Positions 46,103 through 58,184 of a DNA stretch of 64,000 bases are shown here, one piece after another. Position numbers and translations under genes: made by a program. The stretch spans positions 372,001 to 436,000 of the forward strand of contig NC_081545.1 of the NCBI RefSeq assembly GCF_901000735.1. The letters run 5' to 3'. Below the pieces are notes generated by a model. It worked only from the letters and a program-made list of their open reading frames with translations. It had not been told where the DNA came from and did no database searches. This DNA is from Corylus avellana. Its lineage: Eukaryota > Streptophyta > Magnoliopsida > Fagales > Betulaceae. How positions within the stretch are numbered: position 1 is the first letter of the stretch; each line of letters opens with the position of its first letter.

Positions 46103-46549
46103 GCAAATTTTAAAATCGCAAAAAAATCTGCGATTTCCATAAGCTGATTAGAGGGTGCTTATTTGAAAAAGTGCGAATTTAAAACAAAATCACGATTTCT
46201 ATTAAAAAGATATTTGGCGCAATATTTACCTTTTTTAGAATGGGAATGAAAAAAATACCAAGAATATCCACATAAAATATATTAAAACCCTTCTTTTCTC
46301 TTTTTTTTTTTTTTTATTTATCATCTCTGTCTTGTTCATCCTTATTGATTATTTGGTCATGAAACCGCAATTATATGTTAATGTTATCCAAACACTCAAT
46401 TGATAAAAAAGTACTTTTTAATAGGTTTTACCAAACGCCTGTGCGATTTTAAAAAGTAGCGATTTTAAAAACGTAATTTTTAAAAACGCAATTTTTAAAA
46501 TCGCACTTATTGAAATCGTACTCCCAAACGGGCCCTAAGGGCGAGATCC

Positions 46550-46816
46550 TCAGTTGCGAGTCGACCAGGTAACGATATATACTTTAATATGATCATCTTC
46601 TATGTCGATCATTTTAACGGTTAGAAAAGTTTGATAGTCATACATTGTACGTATCTTTAAACCAAATATGCATATAACACAGTTGCAACGTAATATGTGT
46701 AGAAGATGTAACACTAGAAACTGAGGACGAAGATGTAGCTCACACTGAAAGCGAACCCGTACACTAGGCTTCACTACTGTCCCGTGGATCACCGCATCTT
46801 TCCCGTGGTTCAGCAC
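46550..46816 (-). CDS. Uncharacterised 88-aa frame, module B
   Basis: Counterpart of 4581-4847 with a few substitutions and the frame intact. No family recognised; coding status doubtful. Confidence 0.15.
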   Translation of the reverse strand: MLNHGKDAVIHGTVVKPSVRVRFQCELHLRPQFLVLHLLHILRCNCVICIFGLKIRTMYDYQTFLTVKMIDIEDDHIKVYIVTWSTRN

Positions 46817-48008
46817 ATCCGTATCTATATATAGATTACTTCTATATGCACCACTATATTTATGTAATGATATAACTACAATTGAAAAACTAAACTATGA
46901 AAAACATGTACATTTTTTAATGTGTCATGTTTGGTATGGTTACAGTTTTTGAATTATATGTTCTGTTTGGCATGTTTACTTATTATGATATTGATATTGA
47001 TAATGTAGATAGGTTAACGTTGTTGTTTAGCCGTTTATGAACCAGAAGTTGTTGATTACAAAGACCTTCTTATACTTTAAAGTTGCTCATCGCTTAGTGA
47101 CTTAGACTTGAAAATATGTTATCATGTTTACTCTCTTTATTTTGCATTTAAAGATAAAACAGTTAGGCTTGTGATTTTATAATTTTATATGCACATATGT
47201 TGAGATTATGTTGTTTTTTAATGGAATGTGATTTTTGTTATTTTAAAGCTTGATTCATTGTAATTTATCTTTTCTTTTCTTTTTTAAAGCTTGGTTAAAC
47301 ATATATTATGCATGTTGAAATTATTTTGTGTCTAATTGATTTTCTCCCTCCATGGTATCCAGTCCGCTTGATAGATTCTGTAATATATATTAATGATGTT
47401 TTTCATGTTAAATGTTCATTTATGTAAACTTGAAAAATTTAAATGTTCATTTCACTCAAAATTTTGAGTACATATCATAGGGACTTATCCATAGGTTATA
47501 AAAGATAGGGTTAAATATCTTATTCACCCATGTAATTTAACTTCTATTTTTTGACCTCTAGAGTTTACTTTTTATCACAGGAGGTTCATCTGGTTTGCCT
47601 AAAGACGAAGATAGCTCCTCCATTAAAATTTCATCCAAAATTTGACAGAATGCCATGTCAGCACCATTCACGGTTTAACACGTGTCCATATAATTAATTA
47701 ATTAAAAAAAATTTAAATTAAAAACTTTATGTTTTACTATAAAGGATGCTCCACAATGATCCACCCAAGGTTAGAACAATAAAAATCAAATATTATATTA
47801 TTACCTTAAAAACCTTCTCTTTTGTCCAATAACATCAATTTCATGACAATTATTAAAGATCTTGTTTGTATTGCATGTAGAAGTCAACGGTCAAAATTCA
47901 AATTATATAGATAAGATCTATTAAGCAAAAGTTGACCAAATTAATTAAGATGGTGTGGACTGGAGAGTGAACCAAAATGAAAATTCAAAGTTGAAGAAGA
48001 AGAAGAAA

Positions 48009-48206
48009 TTAAACAGTACTCGCCTTGTCAAGGTTTGCAATAATTGAAACTTCCCCATATCTTGCCTTGTTCCAAATTGAGTTTTTAGCAATCAACCCAT
48101 CATGCTCAAGTCCCAGGAAGTCCCATGAACGAGTTGTGTGTAATTTTCTTCCCTTGTTGAGGAAAATGGACACCACTTTCGGATGCTCTGCATTTGCAAT
48201 ATAGTT

Positions 48207-48242
<36 letters not shown>

Positions 48243-48746
48243 TTTCTCACTAGCAATCTGAGCTGCTACTTGATCGTCAAATCTTGCAGCAAAGCCATTG
48301 ATGTGCCTAGTGTATGAGTAAAATATGGATTCTTTGGCCATAGTATGACTGCATGAAAAAAGAAGATAGAAACACCCACCTGCATCAAATTATGTAAGGA
48401 AAGAAATGAAAGTATACGTACCTTCCCAAGAAGGATCCAAGAAATTCATAGTGAGACTCGGTTGCTCGATTGAAATCAATGGAAGAGGGTTCTGGGCCAT
48501 GTGAATGAGCTCCCAAGTATACCACATAGGACTACAAGAAGGGATTATATAGTGAAATCATGAACATATTAACCCCAACTACATGGAAAAGTAGTATTTC
48601 TTTTTTCTTTTTAATTATTCTATTGGAAGAAAGAAGGTGTAATTAAATTAAATAATGCTTACCGTTTTGTAGGCAAAGGTAGATCTGTGCAGTAGAGAGA
48701 ATAGAAGAAATGACAAGACGTAAAGGCCAGGACTTGACATTCTCAT
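48009..48746 (-). pseudogene. Subtilisin-like protease (SBT5.3/AIR3-type) 5' fragment, module B, open frame
   Basis: Exon 1 (48746-48663) encodes a signal peptide starting MRMSSPGLYVLSFLLFSLL, with a GTAAGC donor. Exon 2 (48531-48422) encodes the I9 prodomain start SYVVYLGAHSHGPEPSSIDF and keeps its frame. Exon 3 (48348-48009) encodes IFYSYTRHINGFAARFDD, an in-frame Ser/Leu/Tyr/Ile run from a microsatellite, then EHPKVVSIFLNKGRKLHTT and IIANLD with the catalytic Asp, and stops at LDKASTV. The spliced frame is 177 residues, against about 750-780 for the family. At the stop the sequence AAGGCGAGTACTG resembles a donor (AG|GTGAGT) changed to GC and shifted by one base. No catalytic His, Asn or Ser exons follow within 2 kb. 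If expressed it would be a secreted prodomain-like peptide. Confidence 0.8.
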
Positions 48747-48848
48747 TGCCTATTTCTTTTGCTAATACTCCTGCGCTTTACCCCTGTTTTCTGCCCCTGG
48801 CTTGTTCAATTCAATAGAACAGAAAGTTGCCACTTCTTTGGGGTTGAG

Positions 48849-48855
48849 CTTTATA
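48849..48855 (-). promoter_or_regulatory. TATA box upstream of subtilase copy B
   Basis: TATAAAG on the minus strand lies about 103 bases upstream of the ATG at 48746, as in copy A. Confidence 0.5.
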
Positions 48856-48950
48856 AGAAGGGGGGAGGGGAATTGAAGAAGTTGGTAATTAATATCACAT
48901 GGCCCCATAATTTATTAATGGATATAAAGAAATTGAAAATGTAGCATTTA

Positions 48951-49211
48951 GTGGACCCAGATAGAAAATATAGAATTAAATTTGAATTATGTGAAGGTTG
49001 CTACCACTATCAGTATAGAAGAGCATGGGAATATGAGGAGGAGGAGGAGCCCAGCAACAGCAAGCTAGCGGTGAAGGATAACATGAGCAGGAAGCGCATG
49101 CAAAACATTGGATACGACAACATCGGTCGCCGTTGCTGGGGTCACTCTACCACATTTCCTTTCTTTCAAGCATCGTTCTCCAGGCATCTTTCTCAGCCTA
49201 CTATGGTTTAG
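48951..49211. other. Conserved segment of unknown function next to subtilase (B)
   Basis: Counterpart of 6999-7271, identical for most of its first 60 codons and then diverging at the deletion near 49185. No recognised family. Confidence 0.2.
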
Positions 49212-49222
49212 GTCATTGAGCC

Positions 49223-50009
49223 TGTTGATGCACATTCAGTTTTCCAAGGGAGGACGTGGCACACCTTCCTGGAGATGTTGCGGTGTCCAAGGATGCATCA
49301 GGCTACACACAGAGCAAACAAGAGGATTAGAATCCTCGGTGGTGTTCCGGCAGGGAAACTCCGATGCTAACATCAGTAATATGAGAGAGTGTATAAGCAA
49401 CATAAAAGCCAAAAAGCAAAAGTTACAATTACCTTGGTGCTGGGAGTGACTTGCATTTTATAGGCATGGAATGGAGTTTGATTCCCGTACGTCTTGGTTC
49501 CCTTATTCCTCAATATTTGTTGTGCAGTTATTTGAGAAGGATTGGGTTTGTTAGCCACTCAGTGATCTTAGTAGCCTAAGATCGTGGGATAAGCGATATG
49601 GCTTCCGTTTGACGTTAGATAAGGATGTCCGAGTAGTCATCGGTCAGACGTGCACAACTTAGGCGCTGACAACTAATCTACATCCTGATGAGTGTAGATA
49701 ACATTTTGAATTTGAATGATAGTCCATCCCGTTTGTATAGGGATAGTTGATATGTTGACAGCTAGTCTATGTTGTGATCAGCCTTTTCAAGTGGGGGATA
49801 AGATCATCCATTTTAAATAAAATGTGTAGATATCCTTGTTGTTAAATAACCGACCCATCCTCGGCTCTTGACTTTTTTGCCCCTGATGATTTGGGTCTCA
49901 GACTAGGCGTCCGAGTCCTCATCAGGCTAAGCTGTCCGAGGCCTTGTCTAATTGCTGAAATCAGATTAGGGATCCATTGGGCCTTATGAAGTTGATCCAT
50001 GACCCAACA
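49223..50009 (-). mobile_element. Solo LTR of a Tat-type gypsy element
   Basis: 787 bp running TGTTGATGCAC...GACCCAACA on the plus strand. The perfect 5-bp target duplication GAGCC lies at 49218-49222 and 50010-50014. It sits at the same point of the module as the Tat remnant at 7409, with no internal sequence, as expected after LTR-LTR recombination. Confidence 0.93.
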
Positions 50010-50562
50010 GAGCCCAACTCTTATTGGAATTGGGAACCCGGGGAATGGCAATACATCATACGTGGTCCACGTGGACCTATATATGGTGATGACTGGTAGG
50101 TAGCCTTTCCACTACGAGAAAGGGCCCAACTTTATAGACTTTTGAGTACCAATTGCTCAAGGTTGATTTTGGTGTATATATATATAGTGGCACCTAATAT
50201 ATTGAGTTTCAATGAGAATGTAGACTTGGGTCGGGCAATTGAGCCTAAACTATTGATTCCGTTGGGCAAGAGAATCAACTAATCAACTGCTCGTATAACA
50301 ATGGAGATGTGATGCAAAGGATAACTGTTCTTCCACCTTATATATTCTAACTATCTTCTTGTTTTTTACAAAGAATCAAACAAAGCCTTTAACTTGTCAG
50401 TGGGCATGTAATATAAACAATGTTTAATAATAATCACGACTTGTGAAGAGGTAAGGAATTCGGCCCCACTGCCCTAGCAATTGCGATTCCTGGCAAAGGT
50501 TAAACCTCACTATATGCAAATTAAAAAATGCCTTGCTTGGCCAGGGATGGGCGACATATATA
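50010..50562. other. Unit 2 flank between solo LTR and second copia
   Basis: No gene supported. It contains a 10-bp TA run near 50177-50187 and ends in a TA tract where the copia element begins. The matching unit 1 sequence is absent or lies in the gap at 12375. Confidence 0.4.
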
Positions 50563-53500
50563 TATATAATCAGAATATATTCTGTTTATATTCTGATAAT
50601 CACCATAATTGTTGATTTGATATATTTTCCCTGTATATACATTGATATTATTTTGTAATATTGAACATTAATTCCTTGATTGTAATTCCTATTATGTCTG
50701 GCCTTATTTAACTATAAATAGGCCCCATTGTATACAGTTCTAAATACACAAAAATACAATATTCAGTTTATCCCTATATTCTCTAATATTCTATATTTTA
50801 TTTCAACATGGTATCAGAGCCAAGTTTTGGCCTTGTCTAGAGAATTAGGAAGTCAGTCCGGTCAAAGGCTTTTTCGATCTTGTTTTGGTCTAATTATTAT
50901 ACCAACAGGCTCAAAAAGGTCTGATCTGTCCTGTGGAGTTATCAGATCAACATTCTGAATTTCAACGCGCTCTCACGCGCCGCCTGAAGTCTCTGTGTGA
51001 CTATTCACGCGCCTCACGCGCCACCTCCGGCCACCACGCGCCGCCCCAGTCAGCCGTTTTCAGAAAATTCCGCCAGAATCCAGATCGGAGGCTGCTGATC
51101 TACTGACCTGCCGAAAAAACGCGCCACCAGGAGACCCTACGCCCTGCCACGCTCTGCCACAACCTTCTGTGGAATTTTGAACCATCGCCACGCACTATTT
51201 CCGGCCACCACGCGCCGCCCCTGTCAGCTGTTTTCAGAAACGAATCACAGATTCGTGATCGGAGGTTGCCGATCTGTCGAACCAGCTGAAGCACACGCCA
51301 CCCAGAGCCGCCACGTGCCGCCACCTTGTAAGTTGTCTTGTTGAGCTCATTTTTTTCACAATACAACCTGCCACACTAGATTATTCCTACTTTTTGAGTT
51401 CACACACCTACAGTACACCTAGCCACACTAGATCTCAGCCCTCTTGCACCAAGCCTATACTCCTTACTATACACTCAGCCACACCAGATCCTAACCCTTA
51501 AAAACAAGCTCATATCCCCTATCATACACTCGACCACACCAGATTGATTCTCGCACCAGGCTCACAAAACGTACCCTACACCCAACCACACCGGATTATA
51601 TCCCAAAAAAAAAAAAAAATGGTCGTACCTCCTACCACTCTCCCAAACACCAAAGATATTACCCAACCTATCCCTACTATTCTCGATGGCTCCAATTACC
51701 CGGCTTGGTCTCAAAATATGAGTAGGTGGCTCAAAGGACATTGTCTTTGGGAGTATGTTTCTGGTGAAGAACCTAAGCCTCTTGCTGGAAAAGAGGAACC
51801 TGCTGCGGCTTTCTCAACCCGCCTCCGCACATGGAAAAGTATCCATTACAGGATTATTTCTTGGTTCTCCAACACTTGTGTTGTCTCCATCAGCATGACA
51901 TTTGGCAATCTTGACAATGCCAAAGATGTCTGGGATATGTTAGCTCAGCGCTACAGCACTACTGATCTTGCTCAGCGGTTTCAGATTGTGACCAAACTCC
52001 ATCACATGCGCTAGGAACCAGGTCAGAGTATTACTGATTTTTATTCACAAATGACTTGTCTTTGGAATCAATTAGCACTATGTGAGCCAAAGTGGAGGGA
52101 TAAGGTTGATGCCTCTGAGTACATCGCTTTTCGCGATAGCATGCGCCTAGCCGAGTTTCTTGCGGCAATTCGAGATGAGTTTGAGCATACTCGAGCTTCT
52201 CTTCTTCACCGCTCACCACTGCCATCTTTGGAGAGTGCTCTTAGTGAACTTGTTTCAGAAGAGACTCGATTCTCTACTATGAAGTTACACACCTCTGAGA
52301 TGGTCATGGCCACTACATCCCGCAATGCGCGTGCTCCTAATTCTATTCCTGCTGGGTCTTCCTCTTCCAATCGGAACATCCAGTGCCACTATTGTCAGAA
52401 GTTTGGCCACAGATATAGTGAATGCAGGAAAAGACTTTCTCGTGGGAATCATCGAACTCCTAGTCATAAGGCTGCTACGGTCACTCATACTGATACATCA
52501 GATATGTCTTACACCGATATTGCACCCCAACCCAGTACTCTTTCTCCTGCAGAAATCGAAGCTCTCATTCATCAGGTTTTATCTAAGTCCAATCTTAATA
52601 CCGCCATGTCCACCACACCAGGTAATTCCTCTTGGTATATTGATTCTGCTTGTTGTAATCACATGACACCGAATTCTTCCATATTTTCTGCAAAATCTGT
52701 GTTACCTAGGCCTACCACCATTTACACTGCTAATGGTTCCCATCTTGCTATTAGTCACATCGGGTCTGTTTCAACTCATCAGCTATCTGTGTCTGATACA
52801 TACTTAATGCCTAATCTCTCGTTAAATCTTTTATCTGTTGGTCAACTTTGTGAACTTGGCTTAGAATTGCACTTTTCTAACCGAGGTTGTGATGTGCAGG
52901 ATCCACAGATGGGACAGCTAATTGGGACCACCCGTAAGATTGGACGTCTGTTTGAGCTTTCATCACTCCATCTTCCTCCTGCTGTGTCAGCTGCCACTCC
53001 ATCTCGGTCTCCTTCTACCACCCTCAGTTTATGGCACTCTCGTTTAGGACATGCATCTATTTCTCGTATTCGCTCTTTAGCTACAAGTGGTCAATTAGGG
53101 TCTGTTGAGTCTGAGTCTTTTGATTGTGTTGCATGTCAACTTGGAAAACAAAGTGCTTTACCTTTTAATAATAGTACATCTGTTTCTTCTGCTCCTTTTG
53201 ATTTGGTGCATTCTGATGTTTGGGGCCCTGCGCCTATTCCCACCATGGGTGGATCCCGCTATTTTGTCATTTTTGTGGATGATTTTTCTCGATACACATG
53301 GCTTTATCTTTTACAAAATCGGTCTGAACTTTCGAAAATTTACTCTGAATTTCAACGGATGATTCAAACCCAATTTTCTCGCAACATAAAAATTTTTCGT
53401 TCTGATAATGCTATGGAATATCGTGAATCTACCTTCCTTACTACCCTCAAACAAAATGGCATTCTTCCCCATCGCTCATGCCCAAATACTTCTCAACAAA

Positions 53501-55956
53501 ATGGTCGTGCTGAACGTAAACACAGGCACATCTTAGACACTGTTAGGGCTTTGCTCCTATCTGCTTCTATCCCTGAACACTTTTGGGGAGAAGCCGCTCT
53601 TACCGCTGTTTATACCATTAATAGGGTCCCGTCTCCCACTACCTTAAATAGGTCCCCCAATGAACTTTTGCATGGATCTCCTCCTGATTACCAATCTCTC
53701 CGCCTCTTTGGTTGTGTCTGTTTCGTGCTACTTCCATCCCATGAACGAACAAAATTAGAACCTCGTTCTCGTCTATGTTCTTTTCTTGGGTATGGCATTG
53801 AACACAAAGGATATCGTTGTTATGATCCTATTTCCAAACGGCTCCGCATCTCACGGCACATCACTTTTTGGGAACATAGGCTATTTAGTGATATGGAGTC
53901 TTTTCCTACTCGTCCCTCTAGTTCTTCTCTTATCTTCACTAATGTCTCGCTTGATTTGCTCCCCGACACTACTGATCTTAATGCAAGGATGACAAGCTCT
54001 CCAGACGACATTCTGACAGTCGACCCCAATGACTCTGCCCTGCCTATTGATCCATCTACTCTTGAGCCCGCTCCCTCTATCCCTCGTCGTTCTACTCGGG
54101 TAACATCTCTTCCTTCCCATCTTCATGATTATCACTGTTATTCTGCTCTTGCTACTCTCCATGAACCTCACTCCTTCCGTGAGGCTCATGCTAACCTTCT
54201 TTGGCAGAATGTTATGTCTGAGGAACTTAATGCCCTTTCCAAAACTCATACTTGGGACTTAGTTGATTTACCTCCAGGCAAAACTGCGGTAGGGTGCAAG
54301 TGGGTTTACAAGATTACGACAAAATCTGATGGGTCTATTGAGCGATACAAGGCACGTCTTGTGGAAAAGGGGTTCAATCAGGAGTATGGTATTGATTATA
54401 AGGAGACTTTTGCACCAGTGGCTCGCCTTACTTCTGTTCGATCACTCCTTGCTGTGGCTTCAGTGCATCGTTGGGATCTTTTTCAAATGGATGTGAAAAA
54501 CACATTTCTCAATGGTGATCTTAGTGAAGAAGTTTATATGCAACCTCCTCCTGGGTACAATCATCCGCCACACAAGGTTTGCCGACTTCGCCGGGCATTG
54601 TATGGTCTGAAACAGGCTCCACGGGCTTGGTTTGCCAAATTCAGTTCCATTATTGTGCAGATTGGGTTTGTTTCTAGCCCCTATGACTCTGCTCTTTTAT
54701 CCGGTGATCTGATGCTGGTCTCATTCTCCTCTTACAATACGTTGATGATATGATTATTACTGGAGATGATACTGTTGGTATTCGTAACCTTCAACAATTT
54801 TTGAGCCAACAATTTGAGATGAAGGATTTAGGTTTTCTCAGCTACTTTCTTGGATTGGAAGTGTCTTCTGATCCAAAAGGTTACAATCTCTCTCAACCCA
54901 AGTATGCTTTAGATCTCCTCTCATGAGCTGGCCTTACTGATTGCAAAATTGTTGATAGCCCTCTAGAGACAAATGTCAAACTTCGTGCCACTGATGGTGA
55001 GCTACTTTCTGATGCCACTCTCTACCGACAGTTAGTTGGCAGTCTCATCTATCTTACTGTGACACGACCGGATCTTGCCTATGCAGTCCACCTTGTTAGT
55101 CAGTTTATGACAGCGCCACGCTTGGTTCATTATGCGGCTGTTCTTCGCATCCTTCGCTACGTGAAAGGCCCCCTGTTTCATGGTTTGCATTTCTCTTCTC
55201 ACTCATCATTAGACTTACATGTATATTCAGATGCTGATTGGGCAGGTGATCCCGCTGATCGTCGTTCCACCACGAGTTATTGTTTCTTACTTGGTGATTC
55301 TCTCATCTCTTGGTGTAGCAAGAAACAATCAGTTGTTGCACGCTCTAGCACCAAAGCTGAGTATTGTGCTCTTGCCGACACCACTTTTGAGCCCCTCTGG
55401 CTTCGTTGGCTCCTGCATGATATGGGTGTTTCTCAGACCTCCAATTCTCCTATCTTTTGTGATAATCGAAGTGCGATTCAAATTGCGCATAATGATGTAT
55501 TTCATGAACGTACTAAACACATTGAGATCGACTGTCATTTTGTGCGCCATCATGTTTTGCAAGGGACTCTCCGTCTCTGTCCCATTGCTTCCTCTGATCA
55601 GTTGGCCAATGTGTTCACCAAAGCACATCCACCTGGACGGTTCTGTGATCTTGTTTCCAAACTCAAGTTGGCATCTACATTACCACCTTGAGTTTGAGGG
55701 GGGATGTTAGAATATAATCAGAATATATTCTGATTATATTCTGATAATCACCATAATTGCTGATTTGAGATATTTTCTCTATATATACATTGATATTATT
55801 TTGTAATATTGAACAATAATTCCTTGATTGTAATTCCTATTCTGTCTGGCCTTATTCAACTATAAATAGGCCTCATTGTATACAGTTCTAAATACACAGA
55901 AATACAATATTCAGTTTATCCCTATATTCTCTAGTATTCTATAGTTTATTTCAACA
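50563..55956 (+). mobile_element. Ty1/copia retrotransposon, older copy
   Basis: Same family as 41010-46102. The left LTR (about 50563-50808) has lost its first bases in a TA tract; the right LTR is 55705-55956. The LTRs differ at about 12 of 245 positions by eye, against 4 of 274 in the other element. The primer-binding site TGGTATCAGAGC is at 50809. No clean target duplication could be read because both flanks are TA-rich. Confidence 0.92.
51618..55691 (+). pseudogene. copia gag-pol of older element
   Basis: Gag is complete apart from a TAG after KLHHMR (52012-52014). The zinc knuckle, protease (DSACCNHM), integrase, RT and RNase H occur in the same order as in the other copy. One T is lost in the RT near 54695 (SALL(F)), shifting the frame just before the YVDDMIITGDD motif. 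A TGA replaces an Arg codon near 54925, and RNase H carries substitutions (STKAEYCALAD). It is defective, but useful as the template for the part of the young copy hidden by the gap. Confidence 0.92.
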
Positions 55957-56027
55957 AAATATATATATATTTATATATATATATATGGTTAAGACCGTAC
56001 GGAAAAAACACTCCACATAAGAAAGGG

Positions 56028-56974
56028 AAGGTAGTCATTCCAAGTACACACTATATACTCCACTACTCATGCATTATATTCTCCTATTTTCCTAGTGATC
56101 ACTCTTTCAAAGATTCACACGTACAAGAGCCCCTGTCTAAGTTAAGTCTTTAATTTTACTTCGTGGTATGAGGTTGTGAAATGACGTGGCTTGATACTTT
56201 TAAATATCTCTTTCAAAAGCATTATGCTACTCACCACTGCCGTACCGCATTGGACGATTGGGGGAGAAATAAGTTGTTGTTTGCAGTTGGAGAGGCATTG
56301 CAATTGTGTCACACTGTCACCCATACTCAACGATATGAGGAGCATACGTGTTTGGCTGAGGCCTTTCAGGTTTGATTTTGAGCAACCATCATTCCAACTT
56401 TCATATCACATCTTTTACTTCGACTGTACGTGTAAGAATGCTGAAATTGACTAATGATGATATATTGTAAACCAGCTAGCTAATTAAAAAGGACCCAAGA
56501 AACCCATCGTGAAAATCAATGCGCTCCCAATTAAGTATATCACACAAGACTACAAGAAGAGATAATTAGTCAAACTCAAATCATGAAATCATGAACATAT
56601 TAACCCCGGCCCCCAACTACATGGAAAAGTAGTACTTCTTTTTCGTATTGGAAGAAAGAAGGTATAAATAAATAATGCTTACCTTTTTGTTGGCAAAGGT
56701 GGATCGATCTCTAGAATAAAGAGAATACAAGAAATGACAAGAGGTAAAGGATTGGTTTGATACTCTCATTGCCCCCTTTTTCTTTTGATAATACTCGTAC
56801 GTGTAGGAGTATTATCAAAATAAAAAGCCACGTGCCATGACTCTCATAGCCTCAACTGCCTCTTCTTAATTTAGAAAATTTTGTTTGTAACTTGTAAATC
56901 GCCCATTTATGTAAACATATTTTATCACATCGATATATATGCCACTTCAACTTCCCAAATCAGTACTTATATAT
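56028..56974. repeat. Unit 2 backbone piece (uninterrupted), with degraded subtilase exons 1-2
   Basis: This is the unbroken counterpart of unit 1 pieces 15766-16071 and 18907-19323. It lacks the hAT and Tat insertions. Positions about 56695-56785 on the minus strand are a decayed subtilase signal-peptide exon (start MRVSNQSF, donor GTAAGC kept), and about 56515-56560 is a remnant of exon 2 with the TTGTAG acceptor. A 64-codon plus-strand frame (56181-56375, TFKYLFQKHYATHHCRTAL) is open but not recognised. Confidence 0.75.
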
Positions 56975-57766
56975 AGGCCTGGGTATCGGTCAAAACGGTT
57001 CGATTTTGGCTCTTATCGGTTATTAACCAATAATCTTCAGTTAAACGGTTTATTAACCGATACCGAACCAATAAAAATTTTAACCGAAATTATCGGTTAT
57101 AACGGTACACGGTTAAACGGTTCGGTTAAACCGGTTAACCGATTTAACCATGGGCTTTATATTCATTTATTTTGTTGGGCCAAAAATGAGTTTTTTTTAC
57201 TTTTGAGAGCCCAAATACTTTTTGTTGAGCTAAAATAACTTATTAAAAATGAGTTGTTTTAGGGCTCAAATACTTTTTGTTGGGACCCAAATATTTGTTT
57301 TTTGGGCTAAAAATTGAAGCTTTTTTATATTGATCCACCACAACTTTTTTTTATATTATAAAATACATTTTTCCAAAGCAAATGGACTAATTAACATAAT
57401 GAATGCTAATTAGACTAACAAAACTAATTAATGAAAAATGCTTTCACCAAAGACAAAGAAATCCCATCTAATGCCATCATTAAAAAAAAAAAATCAAACT
57501 TACCTAATCTCAAATTAAGATAAGGTTACATAGGTATATATATAATTCCAAAACTATGTCGTTTTGGCATCCCTACTTAACGGTTTATATCGGTTAAACG
57601 GTTAACCGATATAAAATTTATAACCAGACCGAACCGAACCGATAAGCATACCGGTATAAAAAATTTAACCGATAAGAATATCAGTATATCGGTTACGGTT
57701 AATATCGGTTCGGTCAAAACCGGTACACAGCCGGTAATCGGTAACCGGTTAATCTGCCGACCCCTG
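56975..57766. mobile_element. hAT-like non-autonomous element rich in CGGTTAACCG phrases
   Basis: About 790 bp, from AGGCCTGGGTATCGGTC to CCGACCCCTG, inserted in the TA tract where the unit 1 paralogue has the chromovirus. Both ends carry dense CGGTT/AACCG repeats in inverted orientation. The right terminus complements to CAGGGGTCGGC, a hAT-like end. The target duplication cannot be read reliably in TATATA sequence. No transposase. Confidence 0.6.
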
Positions 57767-58059
57767 TATATATATAATAATTTGAAATTCTTCAATAAAT
57801 AAGCCATGCATGGTCAAGGGTTTGAGTAATCAAACTTATATGGATTGATATGAAAAAATAAAAAAATAAAAGTGATGGATGGTGGTGGTAGGGGCAGCCG
57901 ATTTTGAGAGAGAGAGAGAGAGAGGGGGGCGTTGCGTTTTTTTCACTTGAGGGAGAAGGTTGCCGGAGATAGAATGACGTGGTGGCTGGCGATTTAGGGG
58001 AGAGAGATAAACTGGGGTTGGGGGTTTTTTCTACGTGGGGTCTAAAGTTTTTTCTTTTA
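57767..58059. repeat. Unit 2 backbone piece and GA microsatellite
   Basis: The first 100 bases match 26541-26640. A GA run follows at 57906-57924. No gene supported. Confidence 0.6.
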
Positions 58060-58184
58060 ATTCCTAACACTTACCAAAGCGCCACCATTTTGGTAAGTGT
58101 AAGGAAACCCTAATTTCAAGCAAAACGACGCCGTTTTTCGTGCTTATTTTAATATGATTTTTTTTCTAAAATGGCATTTTAGTA

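Larger units (their letters stand above)
40913..46535. mobile_element. PIF/Harbinger-like MITE split by a copia element
   Basis: Terminal inverted repeats are GGATGCGTTTGGGAGTGCG (left) and, complemented, GGGCCCGTTTGGGAGTACG (right). Both ends are flanked by TAA (40910-40912 and 46536-46538). Module A has the uninterrupted site GTCTAAGGGCGAG at 4564-4576. Without the copia insertion the MITE is about 525 bp, and its interior is repeated GCGATTTTAAA-type sequence. Confidence 0.85.
36350..49222. repeat. Tandem unit 2, left part (module B)
   Basis: Second copy of module A, starting GAGGTCTTAATT. It carries everything from the purine block to the subtilase fragment in the same order, with an extra 5.6-kb nested insertion at 40913-46535 that is absent from A. 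Other differences are a 22-bp tandem duplication near 38395-38430 and a deletion of about 150 bases near 49185 relative to 7238-7370. Confidence 0.9.

Noticed and set aside
36350..49222. Module B as an assembly duplicate of module A
   Set aside because: A and B differ by many small indels and by independent insertions with proper target duplications, so they are not copies of one contig, although haplotype mis-joining cannot be excluded without reads.
57577..58070. Short minus-strand frames near the GA run
   Set aside because: They derive from the MITE end and a GA microsatellite and show no domain.
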